NCBI GenBank assembly: GCA_947179485.1
Contig: OX359247.1
Coordinates: 42,074,801-42,138,800, forward strand
Length of the DNA: 64,000 nucleotides
From: Allacma fusca
Taxonomy: Eukaryota; Arthropoda; Collembola; Symphypleona; Sminthuridae
Direction: 5' to 3'
Position 1 is the first letter of the stretch. Every line of letters begins with the position of its first letter. Below, piece after piece: positions 40,385-52,753 of this stretch. The notes beneath the pieces were generated by a model. It did not search any database. It was not told where the DNA came from and was given only the letters and a program-made list of their open reading frames with translations. The position numbers and the translations under genes were made by a program.

Positions 40385-40730
40385 TTAGGGGTCGGATTTT
40401 TGTGGAAAGACGCGAAAATTCTTCTCAGGACAAAAATGTTTCTGGCAGGGAAAATCTCAAAGAGAAGGGATTCTTTTTTGAGAACGGGGATTTTTAAATG
40501 TTTTGACCATTTTTCTCCAGGGATTTTTTAAATCGTTGAGGATCTTCATACAGTGACATAATAAGTTTCATCAATTAAACAAACAATGAAAAATGAATGT
40601 GGAACGTATAAGTTGTAAGGGCTTACAGCCAAATCGACTGAATAAATTATTATAATAAGTTTCATCAGGGATTTCAGAAAAGGAATCAGGAATTCAGAAA
40701 TGATCTTCCAGGGAGATTTACAAAAATCAT
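40385..40730. mobile_element. hAT-like element, GGGATTT words, TSD GCTGTGTA
   Basis: Exact 8-base duplication GCTGTGTA at 40377-40384 and 40731-40738. Ends share GATTTTTGT in inverted orientation, the left one with nine extra bases (TTAGGGGTCG). Arms hold GGGATTTTT-type words. 346 bases; no gene. Confidence 0.7.
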
Positions 40731-40756
40731 GCTGTGTACCGTGTACACAACTGAAA

Positions 40757-41179
40757 TAGTGCATCGCATGGATTCAGGTCTCACCCGGGTATTTGGGTTC
40801 AGGTCCAGGTTCGGTATGGGTGTATGTATTTTGGACCCAATAATTTTGGGTCCTTTCTGGGTGCAATATTTTATACCCGTAAAATTGGGTAAAAGTTCAG
40901 GTTCAGGTACAGAGAAAAACCCGTTTTGATTTTACCTGTCAGGACCAGGTGTAACACATGAAAGACCTGAACCTGATCACAAAAGACCTGAAATGTTTGG
41001 GTTCATTGATTGGAAGTTAAAGGTCGGAGAATTTCAAGTTTACAAGACGATTTCCATCGAAAAAGCAATGACAGGGTGTCCCAGGAACCAGTTAACAGCG
41101 TGTACGCTTTTGAGGTACCCAAATTTTGGGTCCAGGTCCAGGTACAGGTTTGACTGTTTTGAACCCATGCGATTCACTA
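40757..41179. mobile_element. Deletion derivative of the hAT at 53.8 kb, TSD AACTGAAA
   Basis: Ends TAGTGCATCGCATGG and (right, reverse strand) TAGTGAATCGCATGG match the full-length hAT. Exact duplication AACTGAAA at 40749-40756 and 41180-41187. Arms carry GGTTCAGGTC-type words. The interior at about 41020-41100 still encodes, in pieces, the last residues of the transposase: FQVYKTISIEKAMTGCPRNQ against FQAFKMISIAKAMAGCPRNQ of the complete element. It is therefore an internally deleted copy mobilised by that transposase family. Confidence 0.93.
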
Positions 41180-41187
41180 AACTGAAA

Positions 41188-41634
41188 GTACATTACGCTG
41201 TGAAAACTAAGATTTAAAAATTGGTAAGTCTATTGTATCTGAAACCGGTAAGTATACCTTATGTCTTTTACTACCTCATGCCTTCGATTACTGCATGTGT
41301 TCTGCTCCTTTATCACTTATGCCTCCGATTACTTATATCTTCAACTATCTTATGTGTTTAGCTACTGATGCCTTTGATTACTTGCCTTTGGTTCTATCTG
41401 TAATGCCTTGCCATTATGTCTTTAGCTTTTATGCACTTAAAGTGTAATCGGATTTTGTCTTCATATTTTCTGCTGAATGTATTCCAATCTTGTTTCATAT
41501 TCCTGACGTTCTTGATGAATAATTCCTTAGAAATGCAACCCAAATTGCTTTTTACATGGTCCACATTAATATAACGATCTTGCTCAAATTCAAGCACAAG
41601 ACTTTCTTATTCCCTCCAAAACGCTGGTTGAACT
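41188..41634. other. Spacer 3' of receptor copy C
   Basis: Contains a loose tandem of CTTATGCCTCCGATTACTT-like units (about 41265-41420). A 67-codon frame on the minus strand at 41394-41597 shows nothing recognisable. Confidence 0.35.
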
Positions 41635-42887
41635 TTATGTTTTAAAGACAAGCAAAAAGTACCGGACTATTTTGAATACAGACAGGAACAGAAAGGCAGC
41701 TTTGTCTTTGGTAAATACAAAACCAATATTAATATTAATTGATGGGAGTATCAGTCTATTTCTCTGTTCAATTTCAAACTGATTCCTCCAAGTATTCAGA
41801 AGTTTCCGGGAGTTTACTAAAATCAGGGACATTTTATGGAAGATTATCGCTTCAAGGAATGGATACACTACAAAGGAATACACACCTGACAACATTGCCA
41901 GAAAAGGAGTTTGTTCATAACACTTAATCGTCATGTAAAGACACATGCCATGGTACAATACAATACACCATGTAAAGCGCTTGAAAAACGCTGTTACAAT
42001 AATTTCTCGACCCAAGCTATTCAAAAGGTAAGCCTTCTTGTACCAGAGAACATTTTCAACCACGTGATGTCTCACAACGAATGGGTTACGCTGACGGTGT
42101 TTAATATAAGTCCAGGAATTGGTCTTCATTGCGTCCAGAACCCTAACCATTGTAAACGTGTACGTCACCATGATAATAATTGACAGAAGCAGAGTAAAGC
42201 TGCAAATCATAAGTGCGTGTAGTTCGAAAACAAACTGCAAAACAAATGTGACAGGATTCTTGGCTTTTGAAGGAAGCAAATAATATATTCTTTCTTTGCT
42301 ATTCACGTCTAAGAAAATTACAGTCAGGTAACATATTTCGAAAGCTATGAAGGACGGAAACAATGATTGAGCAAACTTCTCCAGAATGAAGTCCTCCTTC
42401 TTGTATTTCCTGCGTATTTCCTTTGTTGACTGTTTCCCTGTATAATTTTGTTTCTTACTTAATATGCCCTAATATCTCCTTATTATTAATATGTAATAAT
42501 TCATTTAATAAGTTTAAAAATAATACCAGATTTAAATTGCAGGTAAAATTTAGAGTAAACATTGTATCCCATTGGGAAGTCTTCAAGAACTTTGTACATC
42601 AAGGCGTATACAATAACTGCATCTGTGAAAACGGCTAAGTATGCCCACTGAATAACGGATTTGCTTGTTACGTGCTTTGGGTCATACAGACCAGTGATGC
42701 AGTTATAAATTTGGTGTAAAGTTTTTACAATCATAATGAAAACATTGGTCTTCCAGTATCGAACTCTTGCTTTGCTGCCTCTTCTGAATAATTCAAATTC
42801 CTTGTCCCATTCATACGGAAGCAAGGAGAACTTGCATCCTAAGTAAAAGAAATCACTTATAGATTTTAAGAAGTCTTGAGAAAACAT
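41635..42887 (-). CDS. Putative seven-membrane chemoreceptor (copy C)
   Basis: Intact: exon 1 42887-42527, intron 89 bases, exon 2 42437-41635; phase 1; 387 residues. Family landmarks ISDFFYLGCKF, LEDFPMGYNVYSKFY, VTYTFTMVRVLDAMKTNSW and the tail SININIGFVFTKDKAAFLFL. It is the most diverged of the intact copies. The function is inferred as in copy B. The downstream neighbour in the same orientation is an orphan exon 1 (copy D) that could share its second exon. Confidence 0.72.
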
Positions 42888-44340
42888 GGTGTAGTTGTAA
42901 TAATTGGAAGTCCAAAGGTTGCCAATTTAAATCTAAGGCAGAAGAGCTCACAAACACAAAAGTGAAAATGAGAAGGAAAGGTAGAGCGTAGAAGATGAGT
43001 TGAAGATATGTATGTAAGTTTTAATTTGTGAATTAGTTTAATGCAGAATTGCAGAGTGAAAAGGTGAAAACTCCCCAATCATCTCTTTAAGAGTCGTCTC
43101 TGACGGAAATAACAGTTTATTTTATCGGTATTACTTACTAAAGTGTGAATTTAAATTCATCTAAATAATTTTAGTAATTCTCACCCTCTCAATTACAAAA
43201 GTCTTATTGCTACTTTTGTACTACTTTTGTACTACTTTTGTAAAACAACTACGTTCTTATTTGATATGAACATTCTACTGTATTTAAGCTTTGATGGAGT
43301 TCTGGAGGCAATTAATATTGATTCAAATTAGAACTAATAAGGTTTAATAGTGGAGAAATTGAAACAGCGCTTTCATGAAACTTTTGACTACCATGCATAT
43401 GTATAAAGGCATTGAAATCCAAATGTGGAAGGCATGAATGAAATTGTAGAGGAATACATAGCCAAACAGGAAATATGTATATGTTTTGGTGAGCAAATAA
43501 ATTCCGAATAGTATGTAAAGAACTCTAGAAAGTATACCACGAGTGCAAATACAATTTGCACGTGTGTATCAGCATCAGTTTCAATTAGCTCGAGTGATTA
43601 TGTAATTTACTTATAGTGCCCTGTTTTTGGCAGGCGTATTTTTGAGCATTCCTGCAACTGGCTTTTATGATGGCCAGTTGTAATTCACAGGAAATTGATT
43701 TTGCTTAATTTCAGATGTGTGTCATCATTTTGAATTTTCCATGAGGAAGGGTATCATTAGAAAACCTTGTGAATTGTGTGGTTAGAGTGTCATTACAAAA
43801 TAAAGTGGGTTTATAATATAGTTTCACCTCCTCGTGGTTGTAATGATTTATTGTTTTTAAAATTAAAATTAAAGTTGTAGCACATGGGATAATTTAAACC
43901 GTTTTTACTAACGTATAAATGAGGCTACAAAATACGAATTAGGCCAAGTTTCTACAGTTTCGTTTGTTACATGTATGTACTTTTAAGTTCAATTGATTTG
44001 TGCTGCTATATTGATTTTACGGTTGGTCCCAAATTCCAGTGTACACGTAGAGCTTTCTGTCCATATTCTATATCATCAAAATGGATACTTACTAATTATA
44101 TTTAACTATGAGAAAAGAGTAGATACGTATTTACATTCACATAATCAGTGAAAGCATGTCAGATAAAGACAGCAGTTATTAGCAAATTTGAGCTTCTTTA
44201 TCATTATCATCAGCATATATTTTATCTATAAAATATGCTCGAAAATAACAGTTTTGTACAACACATGTAGGATTTGTCACTTGAATGATCGTATTATGAT
44301 GCCAAATGTATACTAACCATATATTTTTATCGAAGTATCC
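42888..44340. other. Intergenic, nothing recognised
   Basis: AT-rich. A triple CTACTTTTGTA tandem at about 43211-43243. No gene supported. Confidence 0.4.
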
Positions 44341-45428
44341 CAGGGATGAGAAATTTACTCAGATGACCTGCAGGATTGGATTAAAGGGATTGAGGGAAAA
44401 AATTCCGATCATTTGGATTGGATTAAGGGATTGAGGAAAAAAAAATCCGATCACTTGGATTGGATTAAAAGATCGATGAATAAAAATTCGCAGATTTACA
44501 TGTAGTGACGATTTCCAATAAAGATGCAGATATTCAAGGGTTAATGAAGAAAAATCAAAAAATTTCTAACAGATTAGCACATAAACCAATTTAAATCTTT
44601 GCAAATTAGGTTAGTGGGTCAACATTTGACAATGCATATATAGGTGTTTTGCGCTATTAGCCACTACAAATTCGGTCATTCAGATTGGGATAATGCTATG
44701 ACGTAAATATCCAAATAATTGGTTTAAATAAAAAGGTTGGTACCATTTATTCAAACTCATTAGTATGCAATCAATTGTTGTGGATGGAGGGGAACCAGAA
44801 ATAGTCAAATAGAAAGATACAGTTCACATCACAATTCAAATCTACATGTTTATGATACACATTTCAATTACTCTATTGCCTAAAATACAAGTAATCAACA
44901 TATGTACAGATTTGAGGCAAGAATACAGAGAATTTGTTACTCCGTAATCAGTGAAAAAAACTTGAAGCTACTACTATGTTCCCACGTTCTTTGCTATATT
45001 TATATTTCTACAACCATAACGAAATGACTCCTGTTTGAAAACGTTAGCCTTGGAACTGTGACATGTGAACACACACTACAATTCATTGCAATACCTGTAG
45101 TTGTTTCAGAATGCCAGTAAAATATAGCAATGACATAGTAGTAGATACAATCCAATCCACACTACTGACAGCTGCGGATTTTGGGTTTACGTTTGACCTC
45201 ATAATTCACCAAGTATTGGATTAGGATTGGGGATTAATTCCTTGCCTTGCAATTTGTAAATAATTGGATTTGACTAATAGATTAAAATAAAAGCAACAGG
45301 GATTGAGGAGTAAGAATTAGATTTAAGCTTGCTCAACACTTGGAGTAGGATTGGGATTGATTATTTCTTATAAATGTTGTAATCCGAGGTTAAATTAATC
45401 CCGGAATAATAATTCGTTCCCATTCCTG
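44341..45428. mobile_element. hAT-like element, GGATTGGATTAA words
   Basis: Ends CAGGGATGAGAA and (right, reverse strand) CAGGAATGGGAA. Arms carry GGATTGGATTAAAGGGATTG on the left and GGATTGGGATTA or its complement on the right. Flanks AAGTATCC (44333-44340) and AAGTATCT (45430-45437) match 7 of 8 with a one-base offset, so an old copy. Middle unique, no gene. Confidence 0.65.
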
Positions 45429-45436
45429 AAAGTATC

Positions 45437-45776
45437 TACCACCCAAGGAACTACTAACCCGATAAATACCATCCAAATATAATTAAACCATTCAATTATA
45501 TGCAAACCATCCAAATATATATCAACTTAATATCCATCACCAAGTTTTCTACCACCCAAATGCCAATGCTCAGAGTCCCCTGTTACTTTTGGATGCTAGA
45601 TACTTGGATTGTAAATATAATGGTGTAGATATTTGTGCATTAGATATTGCGTTGTTACTATTTCGGTGTCAGATTTTTTGTTGGTAGATATTTGTGTTGT
45701 TCATATGTACAGGGGTGGTATATACGTAGATGCTAGACATTTGGAAGCAAATATTTGCGTGGTGGTGGTAGACATA
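45437..45776. repeat. Palindromic element with CTACCACCCAAAT words
   Basis: Left arm repeats CCATCCAAATAT and TACCACCCAAAT; right arm carries the complement (GGTAGATATTTG, GGTGGTGGTAG). Same layout as the hAT-like elements, but ends and target duplication are not clear. Confidence 0.5.
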
Positions 45777-45832
45777 TGATAGGTAGTAGGTACAGGGTGA
45801 TCAATAACCTTTACGCATTTAGGTTCTCCAAG

Positions 45833-46231
45833 ATATCGTCGCTGAAGAGGCAAAATGGACTAAGTGCAATTTCGACTAGAAGCAAAATGGTCTACATGCC
45901 TTTTTCCTTAAAGGCAAAACGGAATAGTTGCAAGCTTTCCTGAAAGCAAAATGAACTACATGCAGTTTTCACTAAAAGCAAAATGGTCTACATGCGTGTA
46001 TACCTTCATAATGGTCATTCTGCTTTAAAGCGAAATTGTATGTAGACCATTTTGCTTTTAGACGAAATTGTAAGCAGACCATATTGCTTTTAGACGAAAT
46101 TGTAAGTAGACCATATTGCTTTTAAAACTTGATGCATCTATTCCATTTTGCATTTAGTAAAACTGCATTTAGACCATTTTGATTTTAATCGAAAATGCAT
46201 GTATTCCATTTTGCCTCTTCAGCGACGATAT
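45833..46231. mobile_element. Inverted-repeat element, AAAATGGTCTACATGC words
   Basis: Ends ATATCGTCGCTGAAGAGGC and the same on the reverse strand at the right, continuing CAAAATGGA. Flanking TA on both sides could be a mariner-type target site. Inside, GCAAAATGGTCTACATGC-like words run one way in the left half and the other way in the right half. About 399 bases, non-coding. Confidence 0.75.
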
Positions 46232-46396
46232 AAGCATGCTACAAAATTGTAGAAGGTAATTTTTTGAACAGAATTTTATTTTGGATAAGAAAACAAGTAA
46301 TTCAAAGAGATTTATTAACAATTACGGAAATTATTACTAGGATACAACGAGAACTTGAAAAATCAATGCTGTAAGGCGTCAGGATTCCTTCAGTAT

Positions 46397-46606
46397 TCAA
46401 TATTCACCGAGATGACAGCAGCAGTTTCCCGAATTCATGAGTTTCATGTCTTCAAGCATATGAATAATTGCATCGTACATTTCTCGTTTTGGCGTCGTTG
46501 CTGGGGAATTTTTCTGAATTAGAAGATCATCTACATTGAATTTCAAGAACGTTCCAAAGAGCTCACACACATTTAAATCAGACTTGTTTCCCCAGGAGTT
46601 ATAAGA
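46397..46606 (-). other. Possible orphan coding exon
   Basis: A 69-codon open stretch ending in TGA, with no ATG until late, reads as ordinary protein (contains CELFGTFLKFNVDDLL and KREMYDAIIHMLEDMKLM). Composition differs from the AT-rich surroundings. Family not recognised; it may be a transposon or transcription-factor remnant. Confidence 0.3.
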
Positions 46607-46739
46607 TTATTTGTTTAAAGGAAAAATATTCTCTACAAACGGCCAGGTTAATTTACTTTGATACACACAAATGCACAACTCTAAAATCTAATAACATGCA
46701 TTTACCTTTATTAAGTTGATTTATTTTTAAATATCGTAT

Positions 46740-47067
46740 TATTTGGCCGAACTATACAAAATACTTTGGGAGAATAAACTTTAGATATATCTGATATGTA
46801 TTTTGAGATAAATATGAGAGTATTTTCAATATGTATTTCGTATTTCAAATAATTACGGTATTTTTATTTCATATTTTCTCTTTTTGTTGGAAGGACAGTA
46901 TTTTATTTTGTATCTTGCCCAAATGACTCTAGATATTTGTATTTTATATTGTATCTTAACTAAGTTACACCTGATATTTGTAGTTTATATTTGTATTTTA
47001 ACTGTTCTGAAAATGTATTTATATTTTGTATTTCAATAATAAATTTCATGTATTTTCCACACCTCTG
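46740..47067. repeat. TATTTTGTATTT-rich element with one hAT-like end
   Basis: Many variants of GTATTTTATATTGTATCTT. On the reverse strand its right end starts CAGAGGTGTGGAAAATAC, a typical hAT-like tip; no matching left end or target duplication was found, so it is probably truncated. Confidence 0.5.
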
Positions 47068-47280
47068 GTACCAGCACAGTGAATTAACTCCAAGCATTAA
47101 ATCATTCTGACTGAAATGTTAATTTTAAATATTTAAGACATTATCAATGCACGCCTGTTTGTAATGACTCTGTTTTAAAACAACTTCGACTGCTGTTAAA
47201 ATTTACTTTGTGGAACCTTCACAGGCTTAAATTTAATTCTCAGCTTTTAGATTAATTACAAAAAATAGATCAGTCATTAC

Positions 47281-47641
47281 CAGATGCAAATGTTAAGTGA
47301 AAGGTGGAGTAAAGGTTGTATCCAATTGGAAAATCCTTAAGAACACTGTAGATCAAGGCATAAATAATAACTGCGTCTACAGAAATGATCAGATACACAA
47401 GCTGTACGGACCTTTTGCTGGCCGTATAATTTGGATCATTTAAGCTGACGACAAAGTTGAATATGAAATGAATTGTTTTCACGACCACCATTGACACATT
47501 AGTTTTCCAAAATCGTACTCTGAATCGGCTACCATTTTTGAGCAAATGACTTCCTCGGTCCCAGTCGTAAGGAAGCAAGCAGTACTTACACCCAAAGGTC
47601 ATGAAGTCACTCAAAGCTTTTAAGTAACTTTTTGAATACAT
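47281..47641 (-). pseudogene. Orphan receptor exon 1 (copy D)
   Basis: Complete first exon with ATG at 47641, the family blocks LKALSDFMTFGCKYC and LKDFPIGYNLYSTFH, and an intact phase-1 donor at 47280. Its own second exon is absent: the next 1 kb downstream is repeat sequence. Nearest relative is exon 1 of copy E. Either a truncated duplicate, or an alternative first exon spliced about 4.8 kb on to exon 2 of copy C, whose acceptor has the right phase. Confidence 0.7.
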
Positions 47642-49779
47642 GATTATTCAGTTTTAAGAAATGAATTATTATGTCCCTAAGTCCAAGGTGGAATAATGTA
47701 ATAAAGAAAAGACAACAAACTTTGCCTGCATATGTGTTTGAAACTACTCCTGTTCAAAGAATGACTAGATAAAAAGGATATTTGTGATGACTGACATATG
47801 TAGGCTTGCAATCAGCCAGGGTTGTAATTGTTTCATCGATTAAACAATTGACTTCAATAATGACTATTTCGACGAACATTTTATTATTTCCAGTATTGAG
47901 AATACCGGGCTCTGTGAAATTTACGACTGCTGTTGAAATTGCTTTGTGGAATTAGAGCGCACATAACAAAAACAATCTCAGACTGTTATATATGAACATT
48001 CAAATGAAAATTACAACTTTAGTTGAGACAACGTATCATTATTTGTTGTATTTTAATAGTGACGTAAATACCGTGGGAACTCAAAAGCTTTAACATGTTA
48101 AATATGTTTTTAGTTTTCAATTGGTTGAATGTGATAAAACGGAATTCCCGAAGTAAATTGATTTTATTTAGTAAAATGTAATAGCAATACAACTTATAAG
48201 CAATTTTATAACAGTAGTTATTATTTCTTAGTTCGAGCAGAAAACATTCCTTGTTGTCATGCTTAGATTGGAGTAAACAATGAATTCGAAGAAAGTCACG
48301 TAGATAGGTATTTACAGGTATTGACATTACATGTTCGTGCATACGTAGGTAGGTACATATGTATAGATATATGTATCTATGCATGCATGTACATGAATAA
48401 AAGAAAACCAAAATGGGCGTGCTGGTAAATATAAAGAAAGTACTTTTGACATGCATGTATCTACATATATAAATAGATATATGTAATTAAGTTTAGTATA
48501 CTATATAGATAAAATCGTAATTTTTGTTGCTTTGTACATATATCATCGATCGGAATTAGCTAAATATTGTTTGGGTAAGTTGAGATGTGAGGAAATACAA
48601 ATTGAATAGTCATGTCACAATGCCCAAATCGACTGTGTTGTAATTGCTTTGTGGACTTCACTTTCAAAAAGGATCGGTTACAATTTAACCTGTACCCTGC
48701 TTTGCTCAATAGACAATTACAAGTGCTAGTACTTACTTTGTGGCCCCGATATATACATATGTATATAGAATGGCCCAAAATATTTTATTTTCCGTGCGTT
48801 GCCAATTTTGTTTACAATTTTCTAACACTTGTATTAACGTAGATCAACATTTGATGTGAAAGTACTGAAAAACGTGAAGACAAATTTTTTTAAGGTTTTT
48901 AAATGTGATAATATTTTATCCCGCCCAACATTAATAATTTTCACTATCGCTTGTGAGAAATTTTCGTGACTTTCCGAGGAGCAAGTTGGTCCCTGTGTTG
49001 GCAATTACATCATTATCTAGTCGTATTCGATCGAGTGCTAGCAATAAGTGTGGAATGAAAGCATTATATTGGTAAGTGGAATGTAACAAAATCTGTGTAC
49101 TATCAAATGTATATTGCAATTTGGGTGTATGTATTGGATTTTTTTCCAGCTTTAAATTCGTCTAAACCTGCCCGTGTGCTATCTCCTATTTTTGTACTCT
49201 TCATAAACAATACGCGGGTAACTCATGCATTTGCACTTCGAGTTGCATACTACGTGTATTATACATTGGCTAAGTAAGTAATTTACAACGTCTTTTACTA
49301 TCCCACGAATGTATGTAATTATCCATTGCTTGACGTCCTATTAATTTGTTGATTAGTTTACGAGAGCTTTAGCCATTATAGAATATTTTGTAGCTGACTA
49401 CGATTATTCTATCCTCTCTGAATTATTTTGAAATATCTAATAATTATTACTGACATGCTGAGTCAGCCATAACACTCTTCAACGTAGTTCTTATGAAGAA
49501 ATAAGGATATGAAGACAATTATGATAATATGCAAAAGCTCAGCAGAATGAGCTGACGATGTGAAGCAAGTTATTTAAATAAGTTAGGAACTAATTGGGAG
49601 AAATTCGATTTAGTATTACGAAATGAGTTTACAAGTTAAGTTCAGCACCGAAGAAATATTGTATAATCTCAATGTTACTATTTATAAGTAATAATTACTT
49701 ATTGGTAGGAAGAAAAAACACCTATATAAGGTCAACTATTATATTGTTTTATTAAGGAGCAAATATCATGAGCTCCGGC
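47642..49779. other. Intergenic, upstream flank of copy D
   Basis: The segment at about 47890-48180 resembles 62930-63240 upstream of copy E (shared CAATACTG/TTTGTTGT, AAATACCGT and GTAAATTG(G/A)TTTTATT wording), so the duplication took in upstream DNA. The 145-codon frame at 48019-48456 lies inside this flank and is probably spurious. No gene supported. Confidence 0.4.
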
Positions 49780-50960
49780 CAGTGGTCGTCACGGGAACGG
49801 GTAACACCCGGGTACATGGGAACGGGAACGAGTACAGGAACGGGTACGGGAACAAGTATTTTGTTCCCAACCAGTTTGGGTACGGGAGCAGGAACACACT
49901 CAAGTGGACCCGACCACCGGGAACAGGAACAGGAGTGGGAACAGGAACCGAGGTACAGACTACGCATGATCCCGTTCCCATGCCTGTTGTTCCTGGGATC
50001 GAGTGGGTACTTTTACCATCTGCGGGAAACGCAATCACAACTTATCTTAGAAGACTTGTTAGTACTTTATTTATGAAGACAACTCAATTTGCATATTCCA
50101 TTCCATTCTTTTTTCCTGCAATTTCTACACACATATCCTTGCCTTAAAGATAATAATGTTAGAACTCGTGTTCGGTAAAATTGAGGTATTCTCTAGAATA
50201 TTTCTACAAGTTATTATAATAAATATTAAAATAGTTATTATTAGTTTATACTTTTACTGCAAGTTTTACCCTTGAAAAATTGATTGCTCGAGTTAATGTT
50301 TTGTTTTCAAATAAAACTGACAAAGGGAAACGAGTCCGTGCTGGAGCTGGCATATATTTTCAGATATATTTTATATGCAGAATAATAACTTTGGGCCAGC
50401 AATTGATCTTAAATATTAAGTACCATTTTGAAACCCTTATCAACATGCAATTTTATTATTGGAAGAGCATCATCAATACTCCATTCATTATTGCACCCTT
50501 TCGCAGTATGACATTTTAAAGTTTTGATATTCGGTCTACTCGGAAAATAATCTCTGAAGAATTAAACAATCAGTTATTACGCCGTTACGTTTCGCTATGG
50601 GGGAGCGTTTAGCCGCCCTGCATATTGCCTGTTTTTTATCTGTGAAACGAAGGGTTTGGTGGTTACAGAAATTATAAGATAATAATTTTTACCACACTTA
50701 AGTACAACGAGTTGTACCCGGGAACGGGACCGGGAACACTAGCTGTGGGAACGGGTACGGGTCCAAAGAATTTTAATTTCTGGGTACGGGAACAGGAACG
50801 GGTCCGGGTACGCATTTTTATTAAATTCATGGGAACGGGTACCTAAAATACTGTTCCCATCATAACGGGAACGGGTCCGGGTACGAGAACACTTAAGGGG
50901 AGTACCCATTGAGTGGGAACGGGAACGGGAACAAACTTTTTGTACCCGTGACGACCACTG
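49780..50960. mobile_element. hAT-like element, GGGAACGGG arrays, TSD GCTCCGGC
   Basis: Ends CAGTGGTCGTCACGGGAACG and (right, reverse strand) CAGTGGTCGTCACGGGTACA. Exact 8-base duplication GCTCCGGC at 49772-49779 and 50961-50968. Arms of 200-250 bases are arrays of GGGAACGGGTACGGG-type words. The middle is unique AT-rich sequence with a few short frames and no recognised gene. 1181 bases. Confidence 0.95.
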
Positions 50961-50968
50961 GCTCCGGC

Positions 50969-52753
50969 AGCTTTGAATATTGATTGAAGTCCTCAACTCC
51001 TATGTTTTAGCCTCTTGTGCCGAAGCTGTAATATCTACAAGTTGCACAACCTACAGTGAGCCTTAGCAGATTAGTTCCCCTTAAGGACTATAGAATTATC
51101 CAAACCAAATTATGTATTAACAGTTACAATGTTTATATAATGGTTGATTGTGGAAGTCCCCTCCAATATTTAAATTCAGGGATTTTAATTTATCCGCAAG
51201 AAATGGCCAGCGGCCAGCCACCAATATTTACTGACTCAACTTAAAATAAAAATAGAAGAACCTGAAGAAGACACCAAGTGGGTTCCCATTCCGTTCCTTG
51301 ATAATTTATCCAATAAAATTGCGGGATTATTGCAAAGAAAATTTTAATAACTTTCATACCCGGTAAGAAAATTAAAAGTATGCTTAACCGAATCAAGAAC
51401 AAAGAAAAGAGCAAAGCTCATGTCAAGTATAGGAATTAATGCAATTCCTATGACAAAATATATTACCGTGAGACGTAACGTCCTTTACACATAGAATACA
51501 ATGAACGATGATCGATTGAAGAACCGTGAAATATCAGCATTTGCTCGACACATTTGCAACAACAGAAAGCACTCCATCGATTGGGTTAACGCCGAGTCAA
51601 TTATAAAAGAACCCAATCAATTATTGAGGAAAATTACGGAGTGTTCAATAATTCAACAATCCGACTGTTAAGGTTGAAAAATTAATCAAGTCAAGGAATG
51701 TAAGCACTATCACTACTGCAAAAGTCATGTCTTTGTGGGTCCCTAGCTATTCAACCACAATCTCTTGAAGGTTATTAATCTTTACCTTTCATACACTTGA
51801 CCTCGTACCATATTAGGAGTTCCTGGCTCATGAGATATTTTTCCTCCAATTAAAGGTTAAGAAAAGAACGCGCTACATTTCCCAAAGTGAACTTCCTCAA
51901 AAATGCCTCTTTTTTCCCACAAGTCAGTCTGCTTTTGTCACCTCCAAGACACACGTTAATCTTTCACATAAATATATTTGCATGTATTTTAGAATTACAC
52001 TAAAATAAACTTTAAAATATAAATAAACTCCTGTTTTTTAATTGTGTGTTAGCATCCAAGCTTACCATTGATTAAATTCACAAGGTCAAGTGCTTCATCC
52101 CGCATTTCATAAAATCGGGAAGGCAACACTATAACTAGTTAAACAAACACTGACAATTTGATGAACGGTAACGATGGTTTTTTATTAGACGTTGCATGGA
52201 AGCTTTTGATTCAGAGAATTATAATTAGATTAAAAAATTCCTTAGTCGATTTTTTTTAATTGTATCTGTTATCCATTGTGCAAATGATCTGTCACTTATT
52301 TGTTAGTGCCTGATGACGACAGTCTGTTAGATGTCGCAAGCTTGCATATAATTTAGCTTGTTTAATAAAGTTAACCAGTAAGCCGAATATGTGAAATCTA
52401 CAAATATTATTCAGGTATTTTCTTTGTAGTACATCGCGCAACAACCAAAAAAACTACGCCCCTAGTAATTATAATATTCTCCAACATACAATGACTGAGA
52501 AATGTACGTCCGACATCTTCCTCTGGTATCTGCAGTCGACGAAAATAAAAATAAATGTAGCGAAGAAATTCTTAAAATCCAAAGAAGAGAATGCACCCCA
52601 CCCTCTAAATTGAACTGGATGAAAGAAGCCAGTAAAAAACTGTCGTAATTATGTTGCCAGGCTGCAAAATAAGCAATCGAAAACATAAAAGCGAACATCT
52701 AAAAGAATTGAGTAATTGTACCTATGTATATTATCGCTGGTCTCCGTTTTAAC
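50969..52753. other. Intergenic; one weak coding trace
   Basis: At 51240-51345 (+) a frame reads IEEPEEDTKWVPIPFLDNL and then stops; acidic IKIEEPEED text is common between zinc-finger modules, but nothing else of such a gene is visible. The rest is AT-rich without a gene. Confidence 0.3.

Noticed and set aside
48019..48456. 145-codon open frame on the minus strand
   Set aside because: AT-rich, low-complexity composition, and it lies in flanking DNA shared with copy E, where the frame is not kept.
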